From an uncultured bacterium (lineage in GTDB: Bacteria > Actinomycetota > Coriobacteriia > Coriobacteriales > Coriobacteriaceae), in the NCBI GenBank assembly GCA_905215445.1, contig CAJMPZ010000001.1, positions 48,000 through 111,999 on the forward strand: DNA of 64,000 nt, written 5' to 3'. A program made the position numbers and the translations under genes. Positions 55,661-63,721 of this stretch are shown here, in pieces (position 1 is the first letter of the stretch; each line of letters begins with the position of its first letter). Under the pieces are notes generated by a model that had not been told where the DNA came from, made no database searches, and saw nothing but the letters and a program-made list of their open reading frames with translations.

Positions 55661-56871
55661 TGGGTATCGCCGACCACATCAAGAACGGAATATCGCGTCG
55701 CGGCTTTGTGCTCGGTGGAGCTGCCGCGGGCGCTGCCACGGTGCTTGCCGGATGTTCGAAAAAAACAGGCACCAGTGATGATGCCGCTGGCGAGCCGCAG
55801 GTTATCAAGGACGATTCGAAGATTGTCTCGATCACTGATGAGTACGAGGCAGTTGACATCGATCTTGAGCCGGCGGCATCGTGGACGCTGCCGCTGGGCA
55901 CGTTGCTGTACTACTGCGATGGTGACTATGCTGCGGCAATGATGGCGCCCGCATCGGCACTGCACGCCAACACACTCGGTGTGCTCAACCTGGGCGATGG
56001 CTCGCTTACCACATTAATTGAGAATCCTATCGAGGGCACGGGATATGCTTTTTACGATGTCCGTGCCGGTGACGGCGTGTTTGCGTGGGTTGAGATGAAC
56101 TTTGCCAGTTCATCGTGGAAGCTCTACGCTCAAAATCTGTCGGGCGCTTCGCTCTCTGGCGACGTGGTTGAGCTCGATCGAGGTGGCAAGGACTACGATC
56201 CGCCACTGTTTACGGCGTTCGGGTCATCAGCCATCTGGTATAAAATGCCTTCGGCAGGCGGCAATAAAACGAGTAGTGATTCGTTTTGCTATCGTCGCTC
56301 GCTTGATGAATCCAAGGCCGAGACAATTTGGAAATCGACGGGCCGCTTTGCGTCGGCCCCGCGCGTGAGCGACGGCATTTTGACCATCTCGCCGCGTGTC
56401 CGCAACGACGAGGGCGTCTACTACGGCATAACGGCAATCGATCTGACCGATGGCAACAACACCAAACGTGCCCAGCTAGTCCTTCCCTCGTCAGTCTCGC
56501 CTTTCGAGGCCGTATATATGGGCGATACCTTCGTGTTTTCTATCGAGGCGACCTATAGTGGCGTGGGCAGCCTGGGCAACATGGGCACGTATATCGGTAA
56601 TGAGGGGGGGCCATACCTTTTCCTGTCCCGCGAGCCGCTCGCATGTGCTGCCGGCAAGAAGAATAAATATCTCGTTAAGGTACAGGCATCGCATTTTCTC
56701 ATCGACACCTCTGCCAAGACCTATGGCTCGCTACTGTCGCCCGACCGCGCTTTGGAATATGGCGATTATCCAGCTACGGCGGGAAAATCGGACTCATTTC
56801 TTACGTACGCCACGGTGCGCAACAGCCAGGGTATACCCGAGACGGTCACCGCACGCCTATTCTCTCTTTAA
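55660..56871 (+). CDS. Tat-exported lipoprotein of unknown function
   Basis: A 403-residue protein. The N-terminus has a twin-arginine signal (SRRGFVLGGAAAGAATVLAGC) ending in a lipobox, so it should be exported folded and anchored by lipid. The rest is beta-rich with repeated short blades (e.g. GSSAIWYKMPSAGGNKTSS, RFASAPRVSDGILTISPRV, GDTFVFSIEATYSG), suggestive of a beta propeller. No enzyme motif seen. The TAATG overlap with the TSCPD gene indicates translational coupling. Confidence 0.75.
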   Translation: MGIADHIKNGISRRGFVLGGAAAGAATVLAGCSKKTGTSDDAAGEPQVIKDDSKIVSITDEYEAVDIDLEPAASWTLPLGTLLYYCDGDYAAAMMAPASALHANTLGVLNLGDGSLTTLIENPIEGTGYAFYDVRAGDGVFAWVEMNFASSSWKLYAQNLSGASLSGDVVELDRGGKDYDPPLFTAFGSSAIWYKMPSAGGNKTSSDSFCYRRSLDESKAETIWKSTGRFASAPRVSDGILTISPRVRNDEGVYYGITAIDLTDGNNTKRAQLVLPSSVSPFEAVYMGDTFVFSIEATYSGVGSLGNMGTYIGNEGGPYLFLSREPLACAAGKKNKYLVKVQASHFLIDTSAKTYGSLLSPDRALEYGDYPATAGKSDSFLTYATVRNSQGIPETVTARLFSL

Positions 56872-57025
56872 GCTTAGAGGGGTTAAAAAGGCGCCAACAG
56901 GGGAATAAACGCGTTGTAATTGTGAGTACCGCCCGCCGAGCTGCCGCGTCATAGTGGCATCCGGCGGGCTCAGGTGCGTTAAAATGGGCTTGTTCTTAGC
57001 TGATTGAGACAGGGGGGGCCGTGTT
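56872..57025. other. gap before the two-component system
   Basis: It holds GCCCGCCG...CGGCGGGC, a 40-nt inverted repeat without a T-run, and AAGCTTAGAGGGG after the lipoprotein stop. No confident promoter. Confidence 0.3.
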
Positions 57026-57748
57026 ATGGCTTCAGATGCAAAAAAGATTCTGCTGGTCGAGGATGAGAAGGCAATCCGTGACGCCGTCGCTGCCTATCTC
57101 GAGCGCGAAGGCTACTGGGTTGTGGGTGTCGGCGACGGCCAGTCCGCGATCGAGGAGTTCGAGAAGCATCAGTTTGACCTGGTCGTGCTCGACCTTATGC
57201 TCCCCAAGATCCCCGGCGAGCGCGTTTGCCGCACCATTCGCGATACCTCGGATGTCCCCATCATCATGCTGACTGCCAAGGGCGAGATCGAGGACCGTAT
57301 TATCGGTCTTGAGCTCGGCGCCGACGACTATCTGATTAAGCCGTTCTCGCCGCGCGAGCTTGTCGCGCGCGTACGCGCCTTGTTCCGCCGTGCCCATCAG
57401 GCCGACGAGCCAGCCGTCGAGGTACTCGACTTCGGCGATCTGGTCATCGATATCTCGGGCCACAAGATTTTGGTCGAGGGCAAGGAAGTCGACCTGACGG
57501 CTTCCGAGTTTAAGCTGCTCACCACGCTTGCCCGTCACCCCGGTCGCGTCTACAACCGCATGGAGCTGGTCGAGAAGGTGCTCGGCTACGACTTTGAGGG
57601 CTATGAGCGCACCATCGATAGCCACGTGAAGAACCTTCGCGCCAAGCTGGGCGATGATCCCAAGAAGCCCAAGTGGCTCTACACCGTCCACGGTGTCGGC
57701 TATCGCTTCGAGGCTCCGGCCAAGACCGATAAGTCGGACGAGAAATAG
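57026..57748 (+). CDS. OmpR/PhoB-family response regulator
   Basis: A 240-residue regulator. Receiver domain 1-120: acidic pair in LLVEDEKAI, phospho-acceptor Asp in LVVLDLMLPKIPG, Thr in IIMLTAK and Lys in LIKPFSPREL. Winged-helix DNA-binding domain 140-230 (LTASEFKLLTTLARHPGRVYNR; ERTIDSHVKNLRAKLGDD; TVHGVGYRFE). The partner kinase starts 11 bp downstream. Confidence 0.93.
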   Translation: MASDAKKILLVEDEKAIRDAVAAYLEREGYWVVGVGDGQSAIEEFEKHQFDLVVLDLMLPKIPGERVCRTIRDTSDVPIIMLTAKGEIEDRIIGLELGADDYLIKPFSPRELVARVRALFRRAHQADEPAVEVLDFGDLVIDISGHKILVEGKEVDLTASEFKLLTTLARHPGRVYNRMELVEKVLGYDFEGYERTIDSHVKNLRAKLGDDPKKPKWLYTVHGVGYRFEAPAKTDKSDEK

Positions 57749-57759
57749 GGAAATCACAT

Positions 57760-59325
57760 ATGACACCTGCGCGCTTTGAAATCGGACAAAAGCACAAGCA
57801 GGAGAGCGAGGCGGGTTCCAAGGCTAGTTGGAACACGCCTCGTTCCGATTCACGGCCAACGATGAGCTATCCCTCGCGCATGGCACTTGCTTTTGCTCTG
57901 ACATCGCTCATGACGGTATTGGTGCTGGTGGGCGTGGTCTCTGTTGTGTGGGGCACGGTCTTTTCGGATTACACGCGCTCCAATATCGTCGAAATCGCAA
58001 ATTCCGCTGCCGAAAAGCTTGCGACGTCGTATGAGGAAAACGGCAATTGGACTGCGGGCGAGCTACGTACGGTCGCGACATCGAGTTTGGTATCCGACGA
58101 TTTGGGTATGCAGGTCGTCAACAAGAAAGGCGTTGTCGTTTATGACGACTCATGGCCTTCGGCAAGCGCGACCGCCGATGTGCGCGAGAGCGAATCAGCG
58201 TCGAGCAGCTCGAGCGGGAAAAAAGCATCGCATAGTCCGGTCTCGTCGGCTCCCACCGGCTCCGATAGCGTTGCAAACGTCGAAATCATAACGTCTTCCG
58301 GCGAGCATGTCGGACAAGTAAAGCTGTGGGCCATCGGCTCCGATGCCTTGCTCACCAAGGCAGATTCTGCGTTTAGGGAGAAGACCTTTAACGCCATGGC
58401 CCTTGCTGCGGTTGTTGCAGTTTGCATTTCGGTCGTTATCGGATCACTCGTGTCGCGCATGCTCACCAAGCCGATTCACCGTATTACCAGCACGGCCAAG
58501 CAAATTCGCGATGGCGATCTGTCTGCTCGTACGGGCTTGCGCGGCGATGACGAGATCGATCAACTGGGCGAGACATTCGATGAGATGGCCACTTCGCTCG
58601 AGAAGGATATGAAACACGAGAAACGTTTGACCTCGGACGTGGCTCACGAACTTCGTACTCCGCTTATGGCCATGCTCGCAACGGTCGAGGCCATGCAGGA
58701 TGGCGTATATCCTACCGACGATGAGCACTTGGAGACTGTTGCTTCCGAGACGCGTCGCCTGGCTCGTCTGGTGCAGCAGATGCTCGACCTGTCGCGCATG
58801 GAAAACAGCACGGCTCCGCTCAACCTTGAGCCGGTGGACATGGTTCCTTTCGTGCGTTCCATCGTCAATGCCCAGGAGCGCCTGTTTGTCGACCGCGATC
58901 TGCGCTTGCGCTTTGCTGACGAGACCCAAGGTCACGACGATGTCGTCGAAGCCGATCCCGACATGATCACACAATGCGTCATCAATCTCATGAGCAACGC
59001 CATGCGCTACACCCCCGAGGGCGGTTGGGTCGTGGTGTCGGTGCTCAGTGACCGCAAACACGTCAGCATCGCCGTTTCTGATACCGGCATCGGTATTGCC
59101 AAGGATGACTTGTCGCGCATCTTCGGCCGTTTTTGGCGCGCCGATGCCAGCCGTGCCCGTGAGGCGGGCGGTCTGGGCGTGGGCCTCGCCGTGACTAAAC
59201 AGATCGTCGAGCGCCATCACGGCTACATATCCGTGGAGTCGGAGCTTGGAAAGGGTACGACTTTTACGATTCATTTGCCTCGCGAGCACACGGCGGACGC
59301 GGCATCTACTACAATGGAGCACTAG
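57760..59325 (+). CDS. sensor histidine kinase
   Basis: A 521-residue kinase: membrane helix at about 45-70, extracellular sensor region 70-205 with a Ser-rich stretch, second helix at 208-230, HAMP linker (SRMLTKPIHRITSTAKQI), phospho-acceptor His in SDVAHELRTPLMAML, and an ATPase domain ([46 protein letters not shown]). It pairs with the upstream regulator. The signal is unknown. Confidence 0.93.
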   Translation: MTPARFEIGQKHKQESEAGSKASWNTPRSDSRPTMSYPSRMALAFALTSLMTVLVLVGVVSVVWGTVFSDYTRSNIVEIANSAAEKLATSYEENGNWTAGELRTVATSSLVSDDLGMQVVNKKGVVVYDDSWPSASATADVRESESASSSSSGKKASHSPVSSAPTGSDSVANVEIITSSGEHVGQVKLWAIGSDALLTKADSAFREKTFNAMALAAVVAVCISVVIGSLVSRMLTKPIHRITSTAKQIRDGDLSARTGLRGDDEIDQLGETFDEMATSLEKDMKHEKRLTSDVAHELRTPLMAMLATVEAMQDGVYPTDDEHLETVASETRRLARLVQQMLDLSRMENSTAPLNLEPVDMVPFVRSIVNAQERLFVDRDLRLRFADETQGHDDVVEADPDMITQCVINLMSNAMRYTPEGGWVVVSVLSDRKHVSIAVSDTGIGIAKDDLSRIFGRFWRADASRAREAGGLGVGLAVTKQIVERHHGYISVESELGKGTTFTIHLPREHTADAASTTMEH

Positions 59326-59434
59326 CTTTTCGCTATTCGGTGAAGGAGGGGTTTCGTCCCTGCCGCTCCGAGTTTGCGAAAACGTGCGGGAAAGAACCCG
59401 CATTACTGTCGTATTTTGGTAAGGAGTGACTCAC

Positions 59435-60322
59435 GTGACAACGATGGAGCGTCGTCCGGATTCCCGTGGCAAGGTTCGTGATATCTACGATGCCGGTGAA
59501 AACCTGCTGATGGTCGCCACCGACCGCATTTCTGCGTTCGACTTCATTCTTCCCGACGAGATTCCGTTTAAGGGAGAGGTGCTCAACCGCATCTCGGCAT
59601 TCTGGTTCGATAAGTTTGCCGACATCGTTCCCAACCACCTCGTTTCCATCGACCCGGCGGATTTCCCTGAGGAGTTTGCTGAGTATCGTGACTACCTCGT
59701 CGGCCGCGCCATGCTGGTTAAGAAGGCCCAGACGATTCCTATCGAGTGCATCGTCCGCGGCTATCTGACCGGTTCGGGCAAGAAGACCTACGACGAGAAC
59801 GGCACCGTCTGCGGCATCCAGCTGCCTGAGGGCCTGACCGAGGCTTCCAAGCTTCCCGAGCCGCTGTTTACGCCGTCCACGAAGGCCGAGATCGGTGACC
59901 ACGACGAGAACATCTCGTTCGAGCGTTGCTGCGAGATCGTGGGCGAGGACATCGCCACGCAGATTCGCGACCTTTCCCTCAAGATCTACAAGGCTGCCGC
60001 CGAGTATGCAGCGACCCGTGGCATCATCATTGCCGACACCAAGTTCGAGTTCGGTGTCATCGATGGCAAGGTTACGCTGATCGACGAGTGCCTCACGCCC
60101 GACTCCAGCCGTTTCTGGCCTGCCGCCAGCTACGAGGAGGGCAAGATTCAGCCCAGCTACGACAAGCAATTCGTCCGCAATTGGCTCAAAGCCAACTGGG
60201 ATATGACGGGGGAGACCCCGCACCTGCCCGCCGAGGTCATCGATGGCACGTCCGAGCGCTATCGCGAGGCCTTCCAGATCATCACGGGCTCCCAGTTCAC
60301 AAGCATGAAGGAGAACGCATAA
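59435..60322 (+). CDS. purC: phosphoribosylaminoimidazole-succinocarboxamide synthase
   Basis: A 295-residue SAICAR synthase of the longer type: GKVRDIYDAGENLLMVATDRISAFD, RAMLVKKAQTIPIECIVRGYLTGSG and DTKFEFGVIDGKVTLIDECLTPDSSRFW. It joins aspartate to CAIR with ATP. GTG at 59435 lies 8 bp behind AAGGAG; an upstream GTG overlaps that site. A hairpin GCGGG-AAAGAA-CCCGC sits in the leader; no purine riboswitch was recognised. purB, purD and purA lie elsewhere in the window. Confidence 0.95.
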   Translation: MTTMERRPDSRGKVRDIYDAGENLLMVATDRISAFDFILPDEIPFKGEVLNRISAFWFDKFADIVPNHLVSIDPADFPEEFAEYRDYLVGRAMLVKKAQTIPIECIVRGYLTGSGKKTYDENGTVCGIQLPEGLTEASKLPEPLFTPSTKAEIGDHDENISFERCCEIVGEDIATQIRDLSLKIYKAAAEYAATRGIIIADTKFEFGVIDGKVTLIDECLTPDSSRFWPAASYEEGKIQPSYDKQFVRNWLKANWDMTGETPHLPAEVIDGTSERYREAFQIITGSQFTSMKENA

Positions 60323-60898
60323 GTGAGTACCCGTAGCGCCACGAACAAGCGCACGCAATCCCACGAGGTTACCGGGGTTGCGCGCAAGTCCGCTGCATCC
60401 GCCAAGCCCGCCCGTCAGGCAGCGAGCTCTGTCCGCGTCGTGCCGGCTTCGTCTAAGGCACGCCGCAAAGAGCTCGAGAAGGGCGAGAATCTCGAGGGCC
60501 TCTCTAAAGAGGAGAAGCGCGCCCGCAAGGCTAAGCAGCGCGCCAAGGAGGATCGCATCTACACGGTGTCGAATATCCTTCTCAAGCAGGATGAGGACTA
60601 CACCAAGCGCCGCCGCATCTGGTGGGCCGTGCTCACTATCGGCATGGTGCTCGTCGTGGCCATTTGGGCTTCGCTGTACTTCGCTCCCGCTGGCATGGTG
60701 TCCAGCCCTGTCCAGATGGTCGGCATTGTTTTGTCCTACGTCGTCATTTTGGGTGACTTCATCTACGACTTCGTTCGTATTCGTCCCCTGCGCAACATGT
60801 ACCGCACGCAGGCCGAGGGCATGTCCGAGAACAAGCTCAACGCCCTTATCGAGCGCTCGGCTGCCGAGGAGGACAAGAAGGACTCCAAGAAGAAGTAG
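60323..60898 (+). CDS. membrane protein with basic N-terminal domain
   Basis: A 191-residue protein. Residues 1-90 are Ala/Lys/Arg-rich and very basic (KARRKELEKGENLEGLSKEEKRARKAKQRAK). Two helices follow (WWAVLTIGMVLVVAIWASLYF and PVQMVGIVLSYVVILGDFIYDFV), then a charged tail. The GTG start directly follows the purC stop, so it is co-translated with purC. No family recognised. Confidence 0.7.
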   Translation: MSTRSATNKRTQSHEVTGVARKSAASAKPARQAASSVRVVPASSKARRKELEKGENLEGLSKEEKRARKAKQRAKEDRIYTVSNILLKQDEDYTKRRRIWWAVLTIGMVLVVAIWASLYFAPAGMVSSPVQMVGIVLSYVVILGDFIYDFVRIRPLRNMYRTQAEGMSENKLNALIERSAAEEDKKDSKKK

Positions 60899-60928
60899 CG
60901 TTTGCATGCATACTTATCGCTAAGATAT

Positions 60929-60960
60929 AAGGCGCGTCGTTTTTGCGGCGCGCCTTTTTA
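60929..60960 (+). terminator. terminator of the purC operon
   Basis: AAGGCGCG(T)CG / CG(G)CGCGCCTT, then TTTA. Confidence 0.85.
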
Positions 60961-60987
60961 CTGTTCTATAGATAGATGGAGTGGCAC

Positions 60988-62268
60988 ATGATTCGAGCTG
61001 CCCTGACGGTCGAAGAGGCTCTGGAGGGCATGAAGGCCCTAGAGCCCAAGATTAAAAACTATGCGCGCCTGGTTGTCCGCAAGGGCGTAAACGTCAAGCC
61101 CGGTCAGGAGGTTGTCGTTCAGTCTCCGGTCGAGTGCGCGCCGTTTGCGCGCGTGGTGGTCGCGGAGGCCTATGCCTCCGGTGCCGGTCACGTGACGGTT
61201 ATTTGGGCCGATGACGCCGTGACGAGGCTCACGTACGAGCATGTCGAGAAAAGCTATTTTGAGCAGACGCCCGAGTGGAAGCGCATGCAGCTGGATTCCC
61301 TGGCCCAGGATGGTGCCTGCTTTGTCTTTATCGAGGGGGCGGATCCTGCGGCCCTCAAGGGCATCGATCCAGCCAAGCCGGCCGCGGCATCCAAGGCGAG
61401 GAATACGCAATGCAAAGTTTTCCGCCGTGGACTGGATTACAACATCAATCCGTGGTGCATCGCCGGCGCTCCGGTCGTGGCTTGGGCGCACGAGGTGTTC
61501 CCGGGAGACGCCGATGAGGTTGCGATCTATAAACTATGGAATGCGATTCTGCACACCGCCCGTGCCGATGGCCAGGACCCGGAGAGCGACTGGGAACTCC
61601 ATGACGCCGCATTCGAAAAGAACCTGCGTTTTCTGAACGACAATCGTTTCGACTACCTGCATTACGCCGCGGCAAATGGAACCGATCTGACGATTGGCAT
61701 GACGAAAGGTCACGAGTGGGCCGGCGGCAAGGGCAAGACGCCCGAAGGGCACCCCTTCTTCCCCAACATTCCCACCGAGGAAGTCTTCACTTCGCCCGAT
61801 CGCATGCGCGCCGACGGTATCGTGTACTCGGCCATGCCGCTCATCCACCATGGCAATAAGGTCGACGATTTTTGGATTAAGTTCGAGGGCGGCCGCGTAG
61901 TGGACTACGATGCCCGTGTGGGCAAGGCAACGCTCGCAAGCATCATCGATACTGACGAGGGCGCTGCTCACCTGGGAGAGGTCGCGCTCATCTCCAAGAA
62001 CACGCCGATCCGCGAAAGTGGCGTACTGTTCTACGATACGCTCTATGACGAGAACGCTAGCTGCCATCTCGCGCTAGGTGTCGGTTTCCCCGAATGCATC
62101 GAGGGTGGGTATGACATGTCCAAGGAAGAGCTCCTGGAGCATGGCGTTAACGTCTCGAGCACGCACGTCGATTTTATGATTGGCACGGACGACATCGATA
62201 TTACGGGCATTACGCCTGATGGACGTGAAGTTGTGATTTTCCAGAACGGCCAATGGAGTTGGGAATAG
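60988..62268 (+). CDS. M29-family aminopeptidase
   Basis: A 426-residue metallopeptidase of the thermophilic aminopeptidase family: VNVKPGQEVVVQSPVECAPFARVVVAEAYASGA, the metal Glu residues in NIPTEEVFTSPDRMRADG, then GKATLASIIDTDEGAAHLGEVALI, LFYDTLYDENASCHLALG and THVDFMIGTDDIDITG carrying His and Asp ligands. It removes N-terminal residues from peptides in the cytoplasm. ATG at 60988 is preceded by GATGGAGTGGCAC; the upstream ATG lies inside that site. Its 3' end holds the tRNA-Lys -35 box. Confidence 0.92.
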   Translation: MIRAALTVEEALEGMKALEPKIKNYARLVVRKGVNVKPGQEVVVQSPVECAPFARVVVAEAYASGAGHVTVIWADDAVTRLTYEHVEKSYFEQTPEWKRMQLDSLAQDGACFVFIEGADPAALKGIDPAKPAAASKARNTQCKVFRRGLDYNINPWCIAGAPVVAWAHEVFPGDADEVAIYKLWNAILHTARADGQDPESDWELHDAAFEKNLRFLNDNRFDYLHYAAANGTDLTIGMTKGHEWAGGKGKTPEGHPFFPNIPTEEVFTSPDRMRADGIVYSAMPLIHHGNKVDDFWIKFEGGRVVDYDARVGKATLASIIDTDEGAAHLGEVALISKNTPIRESGVLFYDTLYDENASCHLALGVGFPECIEGGYDMSKEELLEHGVNVSSTHVDFMIGTDDIDITGITPDGREVVIFQNGQWSWE

Positions 62269-62287
62269 TCCCAGACCGTGGTACAAT
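62259..62287 (+). promoter_or_regulatory. tRNA-Lys promoter
   Basis: TTGGGA (62259-62264), 17-bp spacer, TACAAT (62282-62287), 9 bp before the tRNA. Confidence 0.7.
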
Positions 62288-62296
62288 GCCACCCGC

Positions 62297-62372
62297 GGGC
62301 CGTTAGCTCAGCTGGCAGAGCAGGGGACTTTTAATCCCAAGGTCCAGGGTTCGAACCCCTGACGGCCCACCA
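62297..62372 (+). tRNA. tRNA-Lys (TTT)
   Basis: 76 nt; acceptor GGGCCGT / ACGGCCC, anticodon loop CTTTTAA giving TTT, T-loop TTCGAAC, encoded CCA. Confidence 0.95.
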
Positions 62373-62380
62373 TAGAATGG

Positions 62381-62412
62381 AAAAGCGACTGGCGGATGCC
62401 GGCCGCTTTTTT
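62381..62412 (+). terminator. tRNA-Lys terminator
   Basis: AAAAGCG-(A)CTGGC / GCCGG-CGCTTTT, then T-run. Confidence 0.85.
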
Positions 62413-62424
62413 GTTGCCGCGACG

Positions 62425-62547
62425 CGGGTTCGAACCCGAAAGGGCGCGGAGCTGAGTAAACGCGTGAGCGTTTGCCAGCGCAGCGCGCAAGGCGCGAAGC
62501 GCCGCAGCAGCCGCCTGCGGAGCAGGCTGAACCCCTGACGGCCCACC
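62425..62547. repeat. tRNA-tail element C (three hairpins, tRNA-Lys 3' end)
   Basis: It starts with the self-complementary T-arm CGGGTTCGAACCCG (62425-62438) and ends with GAACCCCTGACGGCCCACC (62529-62547), an exact direct copy of the tRNA-Lys 3' end up to CC. Hairpins: AAACGC-GTGA-GCGTTT (62458-62473), GGCGC-GAA-GCGCC (62491-62503), GCCTGC-GGA-GCAGGC (62513-62527). Connector AGCGCAGCGCG (62477-62487) equals that of element A. Confidence 0.75.
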
Positions 62548-62565
62548 CAAAGTAAGGAATACGAA

Positions 62566-63363
62566 ATGAAAACAAATAGATACGGAATTAGCGGCAGCAC
62601 ATTAAAGATAATAGCAGCCATTTCGATGGTTCTCGATCATGTAAGCAGGATCGTCCTGACCAATGGAATCATGACTCACGCATCGTACAGTCAGATATCA
62701 GACGAACAGTGGGCGATTCTAAGCGAGGCTTCGGATGTGCTTCATGTTCTTGGCAGAATTGCATTTCCCTTATTTTGCTTTTTGATAGTTGAGGGATTTT
62801 TGCATACTCATGACATAAAGAAGTACCTGCGAAATATGCTTGTCTTCGCAATCATTGCGGAGCCCATATACGATTTCGTTCAAACCGGGCAACTATTCGA
62901 CCTTCGGCAACAAAATGTTATGTGTGAGCTCCTGCTTTCCTTGGTCTTTTTGATTATTCTGGAAAAGATACGAAGCCTTTCAAAATGGAAGAGATGCATC
63001 GCAGAAATTGCTCTGATTGTTTTGACAGCACTGGCAGCTGAATACACTAAACTAGATGGCGGTGTGTATGGCATTCTGCTTGTGGCTGCATTCTATTTAT
63101 TCCACGACAGCAAGGGCAAGATGTTCTTTGCTGCAGTATGCGCAGTGCTCCTTTCGTCATGCCATATAGTTGGCGGCGGATTTGAGCTTGCTGCGGCTAA
63201 TGTACTTAATCCTGATGTTGCTGCCGCGGTTGTTTCGTTGCTGCTTATCAATTTTTATAATGGCAAGCGAGGGCTGAGGCTGAAATACTTCTTCTACATT
63301 TTCTATCCGGCACATCTTGCTCTGCTTTATGGTGTCTCACTTATTGTTTTGAACTGTCTTTAA
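62566..63363 (+). CDS. TraX-family membrane protein
   Basis: A 265-residue integral membrane protein with about eight helices. The TraX-family opening (LKIIAAISMVLDHVSRIVL) and the block VLHVLGRIAFPLFCFLIVEGFLHT followed by YLRNMLVFAIIAEPIYD are clear. In F plasmids TraX acetylates pilin; chromosomal relatives in Gram-positives are uncharacterised. Its codon use is much more AT-rich than that of neighbours. It starts 18 bp after element C, with TAAGGAATACGAA before the ATG; likely acquired by transfer. Confidence 0.8.
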   Translation: MKTNRYGISGSTLKIIAAISMVLDHVSRIVLTNGIMTHASYSQISDEQWAILSEASDVLHVLGRIAFPLFCFLIVEGFLHTHDIKKYLRNMLVFAIIAEPIYDFVQTGQLFDLRQQNVMCELLLSLVFLIILEKIRSLSKWKRCIAEIALIVLTALAAEYTKLDGGVYGILLVAAFYLFHDSKGKMFFAAVCAVLLSSCHIVGGGFELAAANVLNPDVAAAVVSLLLINFYNGKRGLRLKYFFYIFYPAHLALLYGVSLIVLNCL

Positions 63364-63472
63364 AAACTCTCAAACAAGTCTCTGAAAGCAGAAACAAATT
63401 GACCCTAAGACTGCTTGTGAATTTCAGGAAGACCTGAGAGATGCGAGGATAGACAACGAGGGCTGCAGAAAG

Positions 63473-63664
63473 ATGCTTCTCAGTTTTCTGGCGGATTGCA
63501 TGTATCTGTATGAGGATCACTTCCACACACTCATGGATAACAGTGATAAACACGGCAGATCCTCAAAACATGAGGCCGCGGAGGTCAAACGATGCTTCGA
63601 AAGCATGAATGGCAGCGAGAAAATGAGTTCGGAAGCACCCTCTGGATGCTCCAGCATAGAATAG
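63473..63664 (+). pseudogene. short AT-rich frame, likely gene remnant
   Basis: 63 codons (MLLSFLADCMYLYEDHFHTLMDNSD...) in an open frame that extends another 24 codons upstream without a start. No ribosome site, no recognised family. It lies between the TraX-like gene and a tRNA-style terminator and could be the end of a lost gene. Confidence 0.35.
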
Positions 63665-63694
63665 AAAGCGATCGGCTCCGGCTGGTCGCTTTTT
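63665..63694 (+). terminator. terminator resembling that of tRNA-Lys
   Basis: AAAGCGA / TCGCTTT stem with an inner GGCTCCGGCT hairpin, then TT. In make-up and distance to the following T-arm motif it mirrors 62381-62438. Confidence 0.7.
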
Positions 63695-63707
63695 AGTTGA
63701 CGGTGCA

Positions 63708-63721
63708 CGGGTTCGAACCCG
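63708..63721. repeat. T-arm motif D (truncated tRNA-tail element)
   Basis: CGGGTTCGAACCCG, the same 14-nt self-complementary motif that opens element C, 14 nt behind a terminator. The shared left flank GTTG also occurs. No three-hairpin body follows. Confidence 0.55.

Noticed and set aside
59326..59434. Purine riboswitch before purC
   Set aside because: The leader holds one small GCGGG/CCCGC hairpin but not the three-way junction or conserved loops of a purine or PRPP riboswitch.
62303..62621. Several frames across tRNA-Lys and element C
   Set aside because: They translate the antisense of a tRNA gene and structured repeat; such frames are a frequent annotation artefact.
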